Below, one piece after another: positions 1-5,959 of a DNA stretch of 21,203 nt; position 1 is the stretch's first letter, and each line of letters begins with the position of its first letter. Location of the stretch: assembly GCA_964444075.1 (NCBI GenBank), contig CAYUFF010000014.1, forward strand, positions 1-21,203, in the 5' to 3' direction. The notes beneath the pieces were generated by a model that saw nothing but the letters and a program-made list of their open reading frames with translations, was not told the DNA's origin and did not search any database. The translations under genes were made by a program, and so were the position numbers. This stretch comes from CAYUFF01 sp964444075 (GTDB lineage Archaea; Aenigmatarchaeota; Aenigmatarchaeia; CG10238-14; SCSR01).

Positions 1-44
1 AGCTTATAAACGGAAGTAGCGCTTTGAAAAATTCTCTCGCGAGA

Positions 45-515
45 CTAACTTTCCAGTGGCAACCTTCTTCCTTTCGGGACGAAGCTCTCCACTTTTCCTT
101 CAGAAAACTTGCCACATCCTACGAAATCCTCTCCGAACTTTACTAACACGAAGTTCTTTTCCTCACAACCCCCTTCACAACTTTTAACGCGTGCCTCGAG
201 GCCCCGTAAGAATTTTTTCGCATTCTCCTCATCCAAAACCGCGACGTTCCTCTTAGCGACTTTACCGACGAGCTGAGCTCCTTCCGTCGAGAACCTTATC
301 TTACCCCCCTTCTTCAACTTTGCGAAGTAAAGCCCCTTCGCGTTCACCCTCAACCTGCTCCAATCCAGTTCGCAGATTTTTTTCGACATTATCCATACCT
401 TTTCCTTGCTTGTAATCCCAACGGCATAAGCTTTGAGGTTTATCTTTCCGCCGTAATTCTTCTCGATTATTTTTTCAATCTCCTCCACTTCATCCTCTCC
501 GAGAATTTTCATCAT
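45..515 (-). CDS. PUA-like RNA-binding protein, partner of the m5C methyltransferase
   Basis: A 156-residue basic protein. I read it as a stand-alone relative of the PUA-like C-terminal domain that follows RsmF/NOL1/NOP2/Sun methyltransferases in other organisms. That assignment rests on size, on beta-rich segments such as GLYFAKLKKGGKIRFSTEGA (about residues 61-80), and on gene order; no catalytic motif is visible. A Cys pair (CEGGC, about residues 113-117) could bind metal. The gene begins inside the stop codon of the methyltransferase upstream (TGATG overlap at 513-517), so the two are translationally coupled and probably work on the same RNA. GTG (518), ATG (515) and ATG (512) are all possible starts; I chose the first ATG. 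The assignment as partner subunit is inference. Confidence 0.7.
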   Translation of the reverse strand: MMKILGEDEVEEIEKIIEKNYGGKINLKAYAVGITSKEKVWIMSKKICELDWSRLRVNAKGLYFAKLKKGGKIRFSTEGAQLVGKVAKRNVAVLDEENAKKFLRGLEARVKSCEGGCEEKNFVLVKFGEDFVGCGKFSEGKVESFVPKGRRLPLES

Positions 516-1462
516 CACTTTTTCACCAGCTTGCAGACGAAGAAACCCTCCGTAAGGTTGTCGTGGGGAAAAATTCTAACGGCTTTCGACACGTCGTCGT
601 GAAACCTTTTTCCCTCCCAAGAGGTCAGACCCTCGCGAAACTTCAGCCCCCTGAATTTCGTTTCCTCCACTTCCAACCCAAGCTCCCTTATCGCGAAGTC
701 GACGACTTCTTCGTTTTCCTCAGGTTCGAGCGAGCAGGTAGAGTACACAAGGACACCTTCCTTATCCAAACACTTTACGGCAGCTCTCAGCAAATCTTTT
801 TGATACCTGCTCAACCTTCTTACAATTCCCAAGCTCCACTCTTCGAAAATCCTCCAGCAGTTTATCACAGAGCCACTCCCTGAGCAGGGAACGTCGAGCA
901 AGATTTTCTTAAACTTTAGACCGCATTTCCAAAACTCCAGCGCGTCCATGTAAGTCACCACGCAGTTGACGATTCCCAGCCTTTGAACGTTTCCCCTCAG
1001 TGCGGCCAACCTCCTCAAGCTATAGTCGTTCGCTACTATCGCTCCCGTGTTTTCCATCATCTGAGCGACCTGCGTAGTTTTCGAGCCCGGAGCGGCGCAA
1101 AGGTCTAGGATTACCTCTTCCTTCTTGGGCTGAAGCGCTATCGGTGGTAGCATGCTGGCAGCGTCCTGAATGTAGAAGTACCCCAGCGCGTGCTCGATGG
1201 AAAGGCTCAGCGTTTTGGTGTCGACGTCCACCCAGTACGCGGACTCGAACCACGGAACCTTCTCAAGCCTCCACCCCCTTTTCTCAAGCCTTTTAACCAT
1301 CTTTCCTCGGTCGACTTTCAGCGTGTTAATCCTGATACACTTCTTACCCCTCTTCGCTACCGCGGAGAGGAACTCGCCGTACTCCTCCCTCCCGAGCATC
1401 CTCACGAGCCTTTCCTCGAAACTTTCCTTCACTCTCACTTTGGCCTGCACGGAAAATTCCAT
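515..1462 (-). CDS. NOL1/NOP2/Sun-family RNA (cytosine-5) methyltransferase
   Basis: This SAM-dependent enzyme methylates C5 of cytosine in tRNA or rRNA. An N-terminal substrate-binding region (about 1-110) contains RINTLK. The Rossmann domain has SAM motif I LDLCAAPGSKTTQ (119-131), motif IV DVPCSGSG (190-197) with Cys193, and motif VI YSTCSLEPEENEEVV (240-254) with catalytic Cys243. Both family cysteines are therefore present, so the enzyme should be active. The 315-residue length fits archaeal members. I prefer ATG at 1462: a TATA-like TTTAATTTT lies about 30 nt upstream, consistent with a leaderless message. A TTG at 1489 would add nine residues that look like promoter DNA. The gene is divergent from the zinc-ribbon gene and overlaps the downstream PUA-like gene. 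The target base cannot be read from the sequence. Confidence 0.95.
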   Translation of the reverse strand: MEFSVQAKVRVKESFEERLVRMLGREEYGEFLSAVAKRGKKCIRINTLKVDRGKMVKRLEKRGWRLEKVPWFESAYWVDVDTKTLSLSIEHALGYFYIQDAASMLPPIALQPKKEEVILDLCAAPGSKTTQVAQMMENTGAIVANDYSLRRLAALRGNVQRLGIVNCVVTYMDALEFWKCGLKFKKILLDVPCSGSGSVINCWRIFEEWSLGIVRRLSRYQKDLLRAAVKCLDKEGVLVYSTCSLEPEENEEVVDFAIRELGLEVEETKFRGLKFREGLTSWEGKRFHDDVSKAVRIFPHDNLTEGFFVCKLVKK

Positions 1463-1498
1463 GGTTAAAATTTTGTGGGTTCCACCCAAAATTAAACC
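1463..1498. promoter_or_regulatory. Compact divergent promoter with central inverted repeat
   Basis: Only 36 bp separate the two divergent start codons. TTAAAATTTT (1465-1474) sits 25-34 nt before the plus-strand ATG. TTTAATTTT (read on the minus strand, 1496-1488) sits 26-34 nt before the minus-strand ATG. Each is a TATA-like box at the distance expected for a leaderless transcript. Between them lies TGGGT-TCC-ACCCA (1476-1488), a perfect 5-bp inverted repeat at the centre. Confidence 0.6.
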
Positions 1499-1918
1499 AT
1501 GGGAAGGAAGATAGCCAAAAAGGAAACGATAAAGGATCTGGTTAGGGAGGTACTAAAGAGGAGGTTAGTGGTGGAGTCCCAAGAGGAGTTGTGCGAGCTC
1601 GTGCTCATGGAGTTGAGGAAAGAGGACGAAGGATACTCCCTAAGCCCAGCTAGGGTGAGGGACGTTGCCCTGGAACTTTCCGAGATAACGGTCAAAGCTA
1701 AGACCAGGAGAGCTGCGGGAATCGAGAAGCCGGAAAGGTGTCCCGTTTGTGGGGGGAAGATTAGCGAAGTTAAAACGAAAAACCTCCGCGGCGAGGAAAT
1801 AGCGGTAGGGTATAAGTGCGAGAGTTGCGGTTTCAGGAGTGGTCTCGAAGCCTTCGCTCCCAGGAAGTACGTGTTCCTCTGGAAGGGTGGTCGAAAAGCT
1901 AAAAACGAGGTAGAGTAA
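1499..1918 (+). CDS. Archaeal zinc-ribbon protein of unknown function, upstream of pus10
   Basis: A 139-residue basic protein. Residues 1-75 are predicted to be helical and basic. Residues 80-117 form a zinc ribbon with the knuckles CPVCGG and CESCGF about 30 residues apart. I do not recognise an assigned function. The gene is followed after 9 nt by pus10 on the same strand, so the two are probably co-transcribed and this protein may act in RNA modification or translation (inference from context only). The ATG is well placed behind a TATA-like box in the 36-bp divergent promoter. Confidence 0.85.
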   Translation: MGRKIAKKETIKDLVREVLKRRLVVESQEELCELVLMELRKEDEGYSLSPARVRDVALELSEITVKAKTRRAAGIEKPERCPVCGGKISEVKTKNLRGEEIAVGYKCESCGFRSGLEAFAPRKYVFLWKGGRKAKNEVE

Positions 1919-1927
1919 GTTAAGTTT

Positions 1928-3217
1928 ATGGAGAGGATAAGGGTCATCGCCGAACGAGTTCTCTCGCGAGTATACCTTTGCGACCATTGTTTAGGGAGGC
2001 TTTTTGCCGAGCTCCTTACCAGGGTGAGCAACGAAGAAAGGGGAAAGTCCGTGAGGAAGTTTCTCGCGATGTGCGTCGATAGCGGAGAGAAAATCGACAT
2101 CCTTCCCGAAAACTTCTACGGAATAGCTTTCAAGAACGTTGAGCTGAAAGTCCCGGAGCGAAAACCTCACTGCTTCGTCTGCCAAAACTTTTTCGAGGAA
2201 AGGTTAAGCGGAATCGTCGAAAGAATCCTGAGGAGGCTTGAGGGGTACGAGTTCGAAACTTTCCTCGTGGGGTGTACTCCGACGGAGGAAATGCTGGCGG
2301 CTGAGGAGAAACTCTGGGAGGTCGCCGATGTCAGGCTGGTCGAATCGTTGAGGCACGAGATTAACAGGGAGGTCGGAAAGAGGGTTGCCGAGGCGCTGGG
2401 AAAAAAGTTCGACACGAAAAACCCGGAGGTCATCGTTCACGTCAACCTGCGGGAGGACAAAATTTCGGTTCAAGTGAGGAGCCTCTTCGTCTACGGGAGG
2501 TACAAGAAGCTCGTGAGGGGGATACCGCAGTGTAAGTGGGTATGCAGCAAGTGTAGGGGAAAGGGTTGTGTGGAATGCGGGGGAATGGGGAAGCTCTACC
2601 CAACTTCCGTTCAGGAAATCATCGAAAAACCGCTGCTGAGGCTTACCGGTGGTAAGAAGAGCAGGTTCCACGGAGCCGGGAGGGAAGACGTGGACGCTAG
2701 GTGCCTAGACTGGAGGCCTTTCGTGATAGAGATTCTAAAACCGCGGGTCAGGAGGGTGAGCTTAAGGAGGGTAACGAGAGAGATAAACGCGTCCAGGAAA
2801 GTGAAGGTTTCCGGCCTGAGGGTCGTGGAAGACGGTAGGGTACTGATAAAAAGGCTGAAGAGCGAGAGGTTCGACAAGACTTACGAGGCCGTCGTGACGT
2901 TCAAGAAACCGATAGAGGAAGAAAAGTTGAGAAGGCTAAGGGAGCTCGTCCGGAAGCCGATAGTGCAGCGAACCCCGTCTAGGGTGGTGCACAGGAGGGC
3001 CGATAAGGTGAGGAAGAGGTGGGTTAGGAAGGTTGAGTGGAGGGTCTTGGGCAGGAGGAGGCTTTGGCTGAAGGTAAGGGCGGAGGCCGGGTTGTACATC
3101 AAGGAACTCATCCACGGAGACGGCGGGAGGACTAGGCCGAGCGTCAGCGAGCTGGTAGAAAACGAACCGACTAAAATTTTGCTGGACGTTGTTAAGATCC
3201 ACGCGAGGGGTTTGTAG
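1928..3217 (+). CDS. pus10: tRNA pseudouridine synthase Pus10
   Basis: Makes pseudouridine at position 54 (and in many archaea 55) of the tRNA T-loop. The 429-residue length is normal for archaea. Visible parts in order: an N-terminal zinc module with Cys18-x2-Cys21 (CDHC) and Cys82-x2-Cys85 (CFVC); a THUMP-like RNA-binding region (about 90-200); a second Cys cluster CKWVCSKCRGKGCVECGG (about 202-219); the catalytic core HGAGREDVDAR (248-258) holding the catalytic Asp of the family; RPFVIEI (263-269); and the C-terminal active-site segment GLYIKELIHGDGGRTRPS. It lies 9 nt behind the zinc-ribbon gene. TrmY, which methylates the Psi54 made by this enzyme, is encoded at about 11.9 kb. Confidence 0.96.
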   Translation: MERIRVIAERVLSRVYLCDHCLGRLFAELLTRVSNEERGKSVRKFLAMCVDSGEKIDILPENFYGIAFKNVELKVPERKPHCFVCQNFFEERLSGIVERILRRLEGYEFETFLVGCTPTEEMLAAEEKLWEVADVRLVESLRHEINREVGKRVAEALGKKFDTKNPEVIVHVNLREDKISVQVRSLFVYGRYKKLVRGIPQCKWVCSKCRGKGCVECGGMGKLYPTSVQEIIEKPLLRLTGGKKSRFHGAGREDVDARCLDWRPFVIEILKPRVRRVSLRRVTREINASRKVKVSGLRVVEDGRVLIKRLKSERFDKTYEAVVTFKKPIEEEKLRRLRELVRKPIVQRTPSRVVHRRADKVRKRWVRKVEWRVLGRRRLWLKVRAEAGLYIKELIHGDGGRTRPSVSELVENEPTKILLDVVKIHARGL

Positions 3218-3298
3218 CTCCGGTCGAGACCGAGCGTGGTACGCCGAAACACCTCTCTAACGCGATAAACTTTCGACTCTCCCGACGCACGGGCGAAA

Positions 3299-3307
3299 GC
3301 TTTTATA
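3299..3307 (+). promoter_or_regulatory. TATA-like box of the cysteine-rich protein gene
   Basis: GCTTTTATAC lies 27-35 nt before the ATG at 3334, in the 116-bp spacer after pus10. No Shine-Dalgarno sequence is visible, which fits a leaderless transcript. The cysteine-rich gene therefore has its own promoter. Confidence 0.5.
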
Positions 3308-3333
3308 CAGCGGAGAACAGAATACAAAGTAAG

Positions 3334-4485
3334 ATGTCTAACCGAAGCCGCGAACGAAGGCTGGCGGAAGCGGTCCTGGTAGCCCTCCTCTTGGCCGTAG
3401 CCTACAAAGCTTACGCTAGTTACTTGCCTTCTCCACAAGGGATGGGCTTACAATACCCCAACCCAGGTCATCACCCTGGAGAAATAGGTCCAGGAATTTT
3501 CAACTGCTCCGGAGCTATAAACTGCTTCTGGAAGTTTCCCGCGAAGGTGATAGTAGAGGGGATCCTCGACTTGACAGGGCATGATATACTCGGGGTCGGT
3601 AAGGTATACGCGGAAAAAGCTGAGGTGGACGAGGTAGAGGCCGGTAGGGTGAACGCTAGCGAGGTTTGCATAGGTGGGAAATGCAGGAGTGGTTGGCCCA
3701 GTGGTGAAAGTGACTTTATGTGTAGAGTAAATATGTTCGCATGTCATTGGAGAAATATTCCCGACTGCGGTCAATTTTGTACGAGTACTGCTACCTGCAA
3801 CCCAGGGGAGGTAATCGTGGGAGTAAAAAGGTACAGGGCCTACTATCCTACATCCGCGTATATAACCGGTGTGAAGTGTTGCAAAGAAGTTTGTGGTAAG
3901 CCAGCAAAACTAAGCGAATACTTCTATAATCTCACTGGAAAAACGAGAGACGAAGTGAACGCGGAAATAGCGAGTAAAGAGCCTGGGTATCATTGGTGTA
4001 CAGAGGCAGAACTTTCCGAATATCCTCTTATTGACCAATTTGGGAGTCCTGGAGAGAAATTCCAGCAAGGCTATGACAAGAACGACTTCGGAGCCGTCGA
4101 AAGTGATGGTAAAAAGGCAAAGATATGCAGCGAAGCTGGAGAGTGTTACTGGGTTTGGTTGCATAATTGCTCGGAAGGGGTCCCGTGTGACGCGTTCGGG
4201 AGATGTTGTAAAGAGTATCGGGATGGTTGTCGCCCTACGTGCCCAGCAGGGTGGAGCAAGCTTGAGAGTCTATGTATATCAGGATGGTCAGACCCTTGTG
4301 ATAGTGACAATCATTGTGGAACGAGCTGCGGCTCCTATACTGTCGATTGGTTCGAAGGAGAGCTTGTAGGAAGGAACTGTTACTCTGACGCATGGTGGTA
4401 CAACGATTTTGTTGCCTTGTGTTACAAGGATGATTTGATGGGAGGCATACAACTTACGCGGTTGTGGTTATGTCCTAACCAGTAA
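3334..4485 (+). CDS. Secreted, membrane-anchored cysteine-rich protein with tail-fibre-like segment
   Basis: A 383-residue protein of unknown function. Basic N-terminus (SNRSRERR), one hydrophobic segment (about 11-31, signal anchor or signal peptide), then a Gly/Pro-rich linker. Residues about 70-118 (VEGILDLTGHDILGVGKVYA... to CIGGKCRSGWPS) have the short-period, hydrophobic-alternating pattern of beta-solenoid segments in tail-fibre and appendage proteins. The remaining roughly 265 residues hold most of the about 28 cysteines, in motifs such as KCCKEVC, GRCCKEY and GTSCG, which implies many extracellular disulfides. N-glycosylation sequons occur (NAS, NLT, NCS). Base composition becomes visibly more AT-rich after about 3690, just past the CRSGWPS segment, suggesting a replaced C-terminal module. 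An adhesin, pilus tip or virion-derived fibre are all possible. Confidence 0.8.
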   Translation: MSNRSRERRLAEAVLVALLLAVAYKAYASYLPSPQGMGLQYPNPGHHPGEIGPGIFNCSGAINCFWKFPAKVIVEGILDLTGHDILGVGKVYAEKAEVDEVEAGRVNASEVCIGGKCRSGWPSGESDFMCRVNMFACHWRNIPDCGQFCTSTATCNPGEVIVGVKRYRAYYPTSAYITGVKCCKEVCGKPAKLSEYFYNLTGKTRDEVNAEIASKEPGYHWCTEAELSEYPLIDQFGSPGEKFQQGYDKNDFGAVESDGKKAKICSEAGECYWVWLHNCSEGVPCDAFGRCCKEYRDGCRPTCPAGWSKLESLCISGWSDPCDSDNHCGTSCGSYTVDWFEGELVGRNCYSDAWWYNDFVALCYKDDLMGGIQLTRLWLCPNQ

Positions 4486-4591
4486 CGAAACGTAGGTTGG
4501 GGACCGCAAGGGGAATGCCATTCATTGTTGCTGTCATCAACGGTCAACGTAAGTGCATGTAAAAGCGAGTTTCAAACACACCCCCTTACCA

Positions 4592-4657
4592 TTTCCGTAA
4601 TTTCTCTTATGTAAGCTCCAAGTATACGCAAATCTTCTTTCGGTAGACTTACGGAAA
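4592..4657. repeat. 9-bp perfect inverted repeat upstream of tRNA-Met
   Basis: TTTCCGTAA (4592-4600) and TTACGGAAA (4649-4657) are exact reverse complements with 48 nt between them. The right arm also belongs to a small hairpin, ACGG-AAAA-CCGT, ending just before the tRNA promoter. The repeat is in the 218-bp spacer between the cysteine-rich gene and the tRNA. I see no gene in this spacer. A terminator or unannotated RNA is possible. Confidence 0.35.
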
Positions 4658-4670
4658 ACCGTTGGGTAAG

Positions 4671-4678
4671 TTTTTTAA
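4671..4678 (+). promoter_or_regulatory. TATA-like box of tRNA-Met
   Basis: TTTTTTAA is centred about 30 nt before the first base of the mature tRNA at 4704, the usual spacing for an archaeal tRNA promoter. Confidence 0.5.
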
Positions 4679-4703
4679 GCGTAGAAAATCAATTGAAAAT
4701 TGT

Positions 4704-4809
4704 GCCGAGGTAGTTCAGCGGTAGAACGCCACGCTCATAATCGAATGAGCTTTGACCTCGCGGATGATAGGAAACGTGGAGGTCGAGGGTTCGAATCCCT
4801 CCCTCGGCA
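4704..4809 (+). tRNA. tRNA-Met (CAT), probably elongator, with a 34-nt anticodon-loop intron
   Basis: Acceptor GCCGAGG (4704-4710) pairs with CCTCGGC (4802-4808), discriminator A at 4809, CCA not encoded. D-stem GTTC/GAAC. Anticodon stem CCACG (4729-4733) pairs with CGTGG (4775-4779). The loop reads CT-CAT-A before the insert and A after it, giving anticodon CAT and an intron of about 4740-4773 at the canonical 37/38 site. Variable region AGGTC, T-arm GAGGG-TTCGAAT-CCCTC. G1-C72 and the non-GGG anticodon stem argue against initiator tRNA, and an intron in elongator tRNA-Met is known from Haloferax. tRNA-Ile2, which also has CAT, cannot be fully excluded. I could not draw a perfect bulge-helix-bulge by eye, so the intron ends may be off by a few nt. 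Confidence 0.9.
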
Positions 4810-4816
4810 ATAAAGC

Positions 4817-4823
4817 TTATTAA
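4817..4823 (+). promoter_or_regulatory. TATA-like box of the HIT gene
   Basis: TTATTAA lies 22-28 nt before the HIT start codon at 4845, between the tRNA 3' end and the gene. No Shine-Dalgarno is visible, so transcription independent of the tRNA and leaderless translation are likely. Confidence 0.4.
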
Positions 4824-4844
4824 CGCTTAGGACTATCTAAATTC

Positions 4845-5279
4845 ATGGAGGAAGAGAACTGCGTGTTTTGCAAGATAGTGAAGGGAGAATTACCCTGCCA
4901 CAAGCTAGCGGAGGAAGAAGTTGCGATCGCTTTCTTGGACATAAACCCATGCTCCCCAGGACATGCATTGGTGATTCCGAAGAAGCATTATGAAAGGCTG
5001 GAGGATATGCCGAGGGAGGAGGTTGAGAAGCTAATCGGACTTGCTCATGAAGTTGCTAAGGCGATAGTTAAGGCTGTCAATGCTGACGGATTTAACCTAG
5101 GGATCAACAACGGAAGGGCTGCCGGCCAAGAGATCATGCACGTACACTTTAACATAATACCCAGGTTTCAGGGAGACGGCGGTAGACCTATCCAATCGCT
5201 GGTGAAGGTAGAGGTCAAGGAAAGCTTAGAGGAGGTAGCAAAAAAGATAAGGGAAGCTTGGAGTAAACCAAACTTATAA
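4845..5279 (+). CDS. HIT-family nucleotide hydrolase/transferase
   Basis: A 144-residue histidine-triad protein, in the size range of Hint/Hit nucleoside phosphoramidate hydrolases. N-terminal CVFCKI (Cys6, Cys9) with His48 (KKHYERL) forms the usual structural zinc site together with His99. Conserved segments include AFLDINPCSPGHALVIPKKH and FNLGINNGRAAGQ. The triad reads H99-V-H101-F-N103-IIPR. The nucleophilic middle histidine (101) is present, but the third histidine of the consensus HxHxHxx is Asn (GalT-branch enzymes have Gln there). Activity is therefore plausible but altered specificity is possible. The exact substrate is unknown. Confidence 0.93.
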   Translation: MEEENCVFCKIVKGELPCHKLAEEEVAIAFLDINPCSPGHALVIPKKHYERLEDMPREEVEKLIGLAHEVAKAIVKAVNADGFNLGINNGRAAGQEIMHVHFNIIPRFQGDGGRPIQSLVKVEVKESLEEVAKKIREAWSKPNL

Positions 5280-5290
5280 TTTATTATAAG
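5273..5290. promoter_or_regulatory. Inverted repeat over the TATA region of the AbiE-type operon
   Basis: CTTATAAT (5273-5280), TT, ATTATAAG (5283-5290) is a perfect 8-bp inverted repeat. It spans the stop codon of the HIT gene and the TATA-like sequence TTATTATAAG, 19-29 nt before the AbiEii start. Known AbiEi antitoxins repress their own operon by binding inverted repeats in the promoter, so this is a good candidate operator. A terminator for the HIT gene is an alternative reading. Confidence 0.45.
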
Positions 5291-5308
5291 TTGCGTTAAT
5301 TCTTCTTC

Positions 5309-5959
5309 ATGGAAAGGAAGAGGATACCGTTAGGGCTCAGGATAAGGAGGAGAAGGCATAGAATGATCGCTCAGCTTCAAGACATGATAGTAGAGAAGCT
5401 GGTCGAAGTTTTTCCGAAGGTGGTAATCCATGGTGGCACTGCTATATGGCGTTGCTACGGTGGTAACAGATTCTCCGAGGACGTCGATGTCTTCCTGGAG
5501 AAAGATATTGCCAAGCTAAACCTGTTGTTCGAAGAACTGGAAAGGGCGGGTTTCAAGATTCTCAAGAAAAGGATTAAGGAAAATTCTCTGTTTTCCGTGC
5601 TTAAGTTCGACGAGATAGAGGTAAGGTTGGAAGCCGTGTTCAAGAGGGTTGAGGGAATCCTCGGAGAATACGAGACCGTGGAAGGAAACTTGATAACCGT
5701 CTATACCTTACCGCCGGAAATCCTTATAAAGGAAAAGGTGAACGCTTACCTCAAGAGAAGGAAGGTGAGGGACCTCTACGACATATTCCACCTGCTGAGG
5801 TTCGTCGAACAAAAAGAAAAAGTCAAAAGGAGTCTTTTGATTTTGATTGAAAGGTTCGAAAAACCCTTGGACGAAGAAAAGCTCAAAGAGTTAATCCTTC
5901 ACGGAGTTGTACCTACCTCGAGGGAAATTATCGAGTGCGTGAAAAGGTGGTTGGGATGA
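5309..5959 (+). CDS. AbiEii/MenT-type nucleotidyltransferase toxin
   Basis: A 216-residue protein of the AbiEii family, the toxin of type IV-like toxin-antitoxin and abortive-infection systems. Members are nucleotidyltransferases, and some modify tRNA 3' ends. Motif I is HGGTAIWRCYGG-x4-SEDVDVF (41-62) with the catalytic Asp58 and Asp60. Motif II is the Lys/Asp cluster IKEKVNAYLKRRKVRDLYDIF (140-160). Both are intact, so activity is likely. The N-terminus is very basic (RIRRRRHR). The gene overlaps the antitoxin-like gene by 4 nt (ATGA) and precedes it, the reverse of the usual antitoxin-first order. A promoter inverted repeat lies just upstream. Confidence 0.88.
   Translation: MERKRIPLGLRIRRRRHRMIAQLQDMIVEKLVEVFPKVVIHGGTAIWRCYGGNRFSEDVDVFLEKDIAKLNLLFEELERAGFKILKKRIKENSLFSVLKFDEIEVRLEAVFKRVEGILGEYETVEGNLITVYTLPPEILIKEKVNAYLKRRKVRDLYDIFHLLRFVEQKEKVKRSLLILIERFEKPLDEEKLKELILHGVVPTSREIIECVKRWLG

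Noticed and set aside
34..43. TCTCGCGAGA palindrome at the left edge
   Set aside because: Very similar CTCTCGCGA strings occur inside coding regions (for example near 1960 and 6804), so it is probably a compositional word rather than a site.
563..883. Open frame on the plus strand inside the m5C methyltransferase
   Set aside because: The minus strand carries the catalytic motifs in this stretch; the plus frame has no recognisable domain or start signals.
1492..2100. Long open frame antisense to the zinc-ribbon and pus10 genes
   Set aside because: Its protein is Ser/Leu/Thr-rich with no family pattern, and the opposite strand encodes two clear genes; it is a shadow of their codon use. The same holds for 2881-3438 (-), 7009-7374 (-), 11747-12259 (+), 13078-13545 (+) and 16128-16625 (-).
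3334..4485. Diversity-generating retroelement target protein
   Set aside because: The variable-looking C-terminus invited the idea, but there is no reverse transcriptase, no template repeat and no adenine-biased variable repeat in the window.
4704..4809. Initiator tRNA-Met or tRNA-Ile2 instead of elongator tRNA-Met
   Set aside because: The initiator is disfavoured by G1-C72 and an anticodon stem without three G-C pairs. Ile2 normally has a different acceptor stem; it is kept only as a minor alternative.
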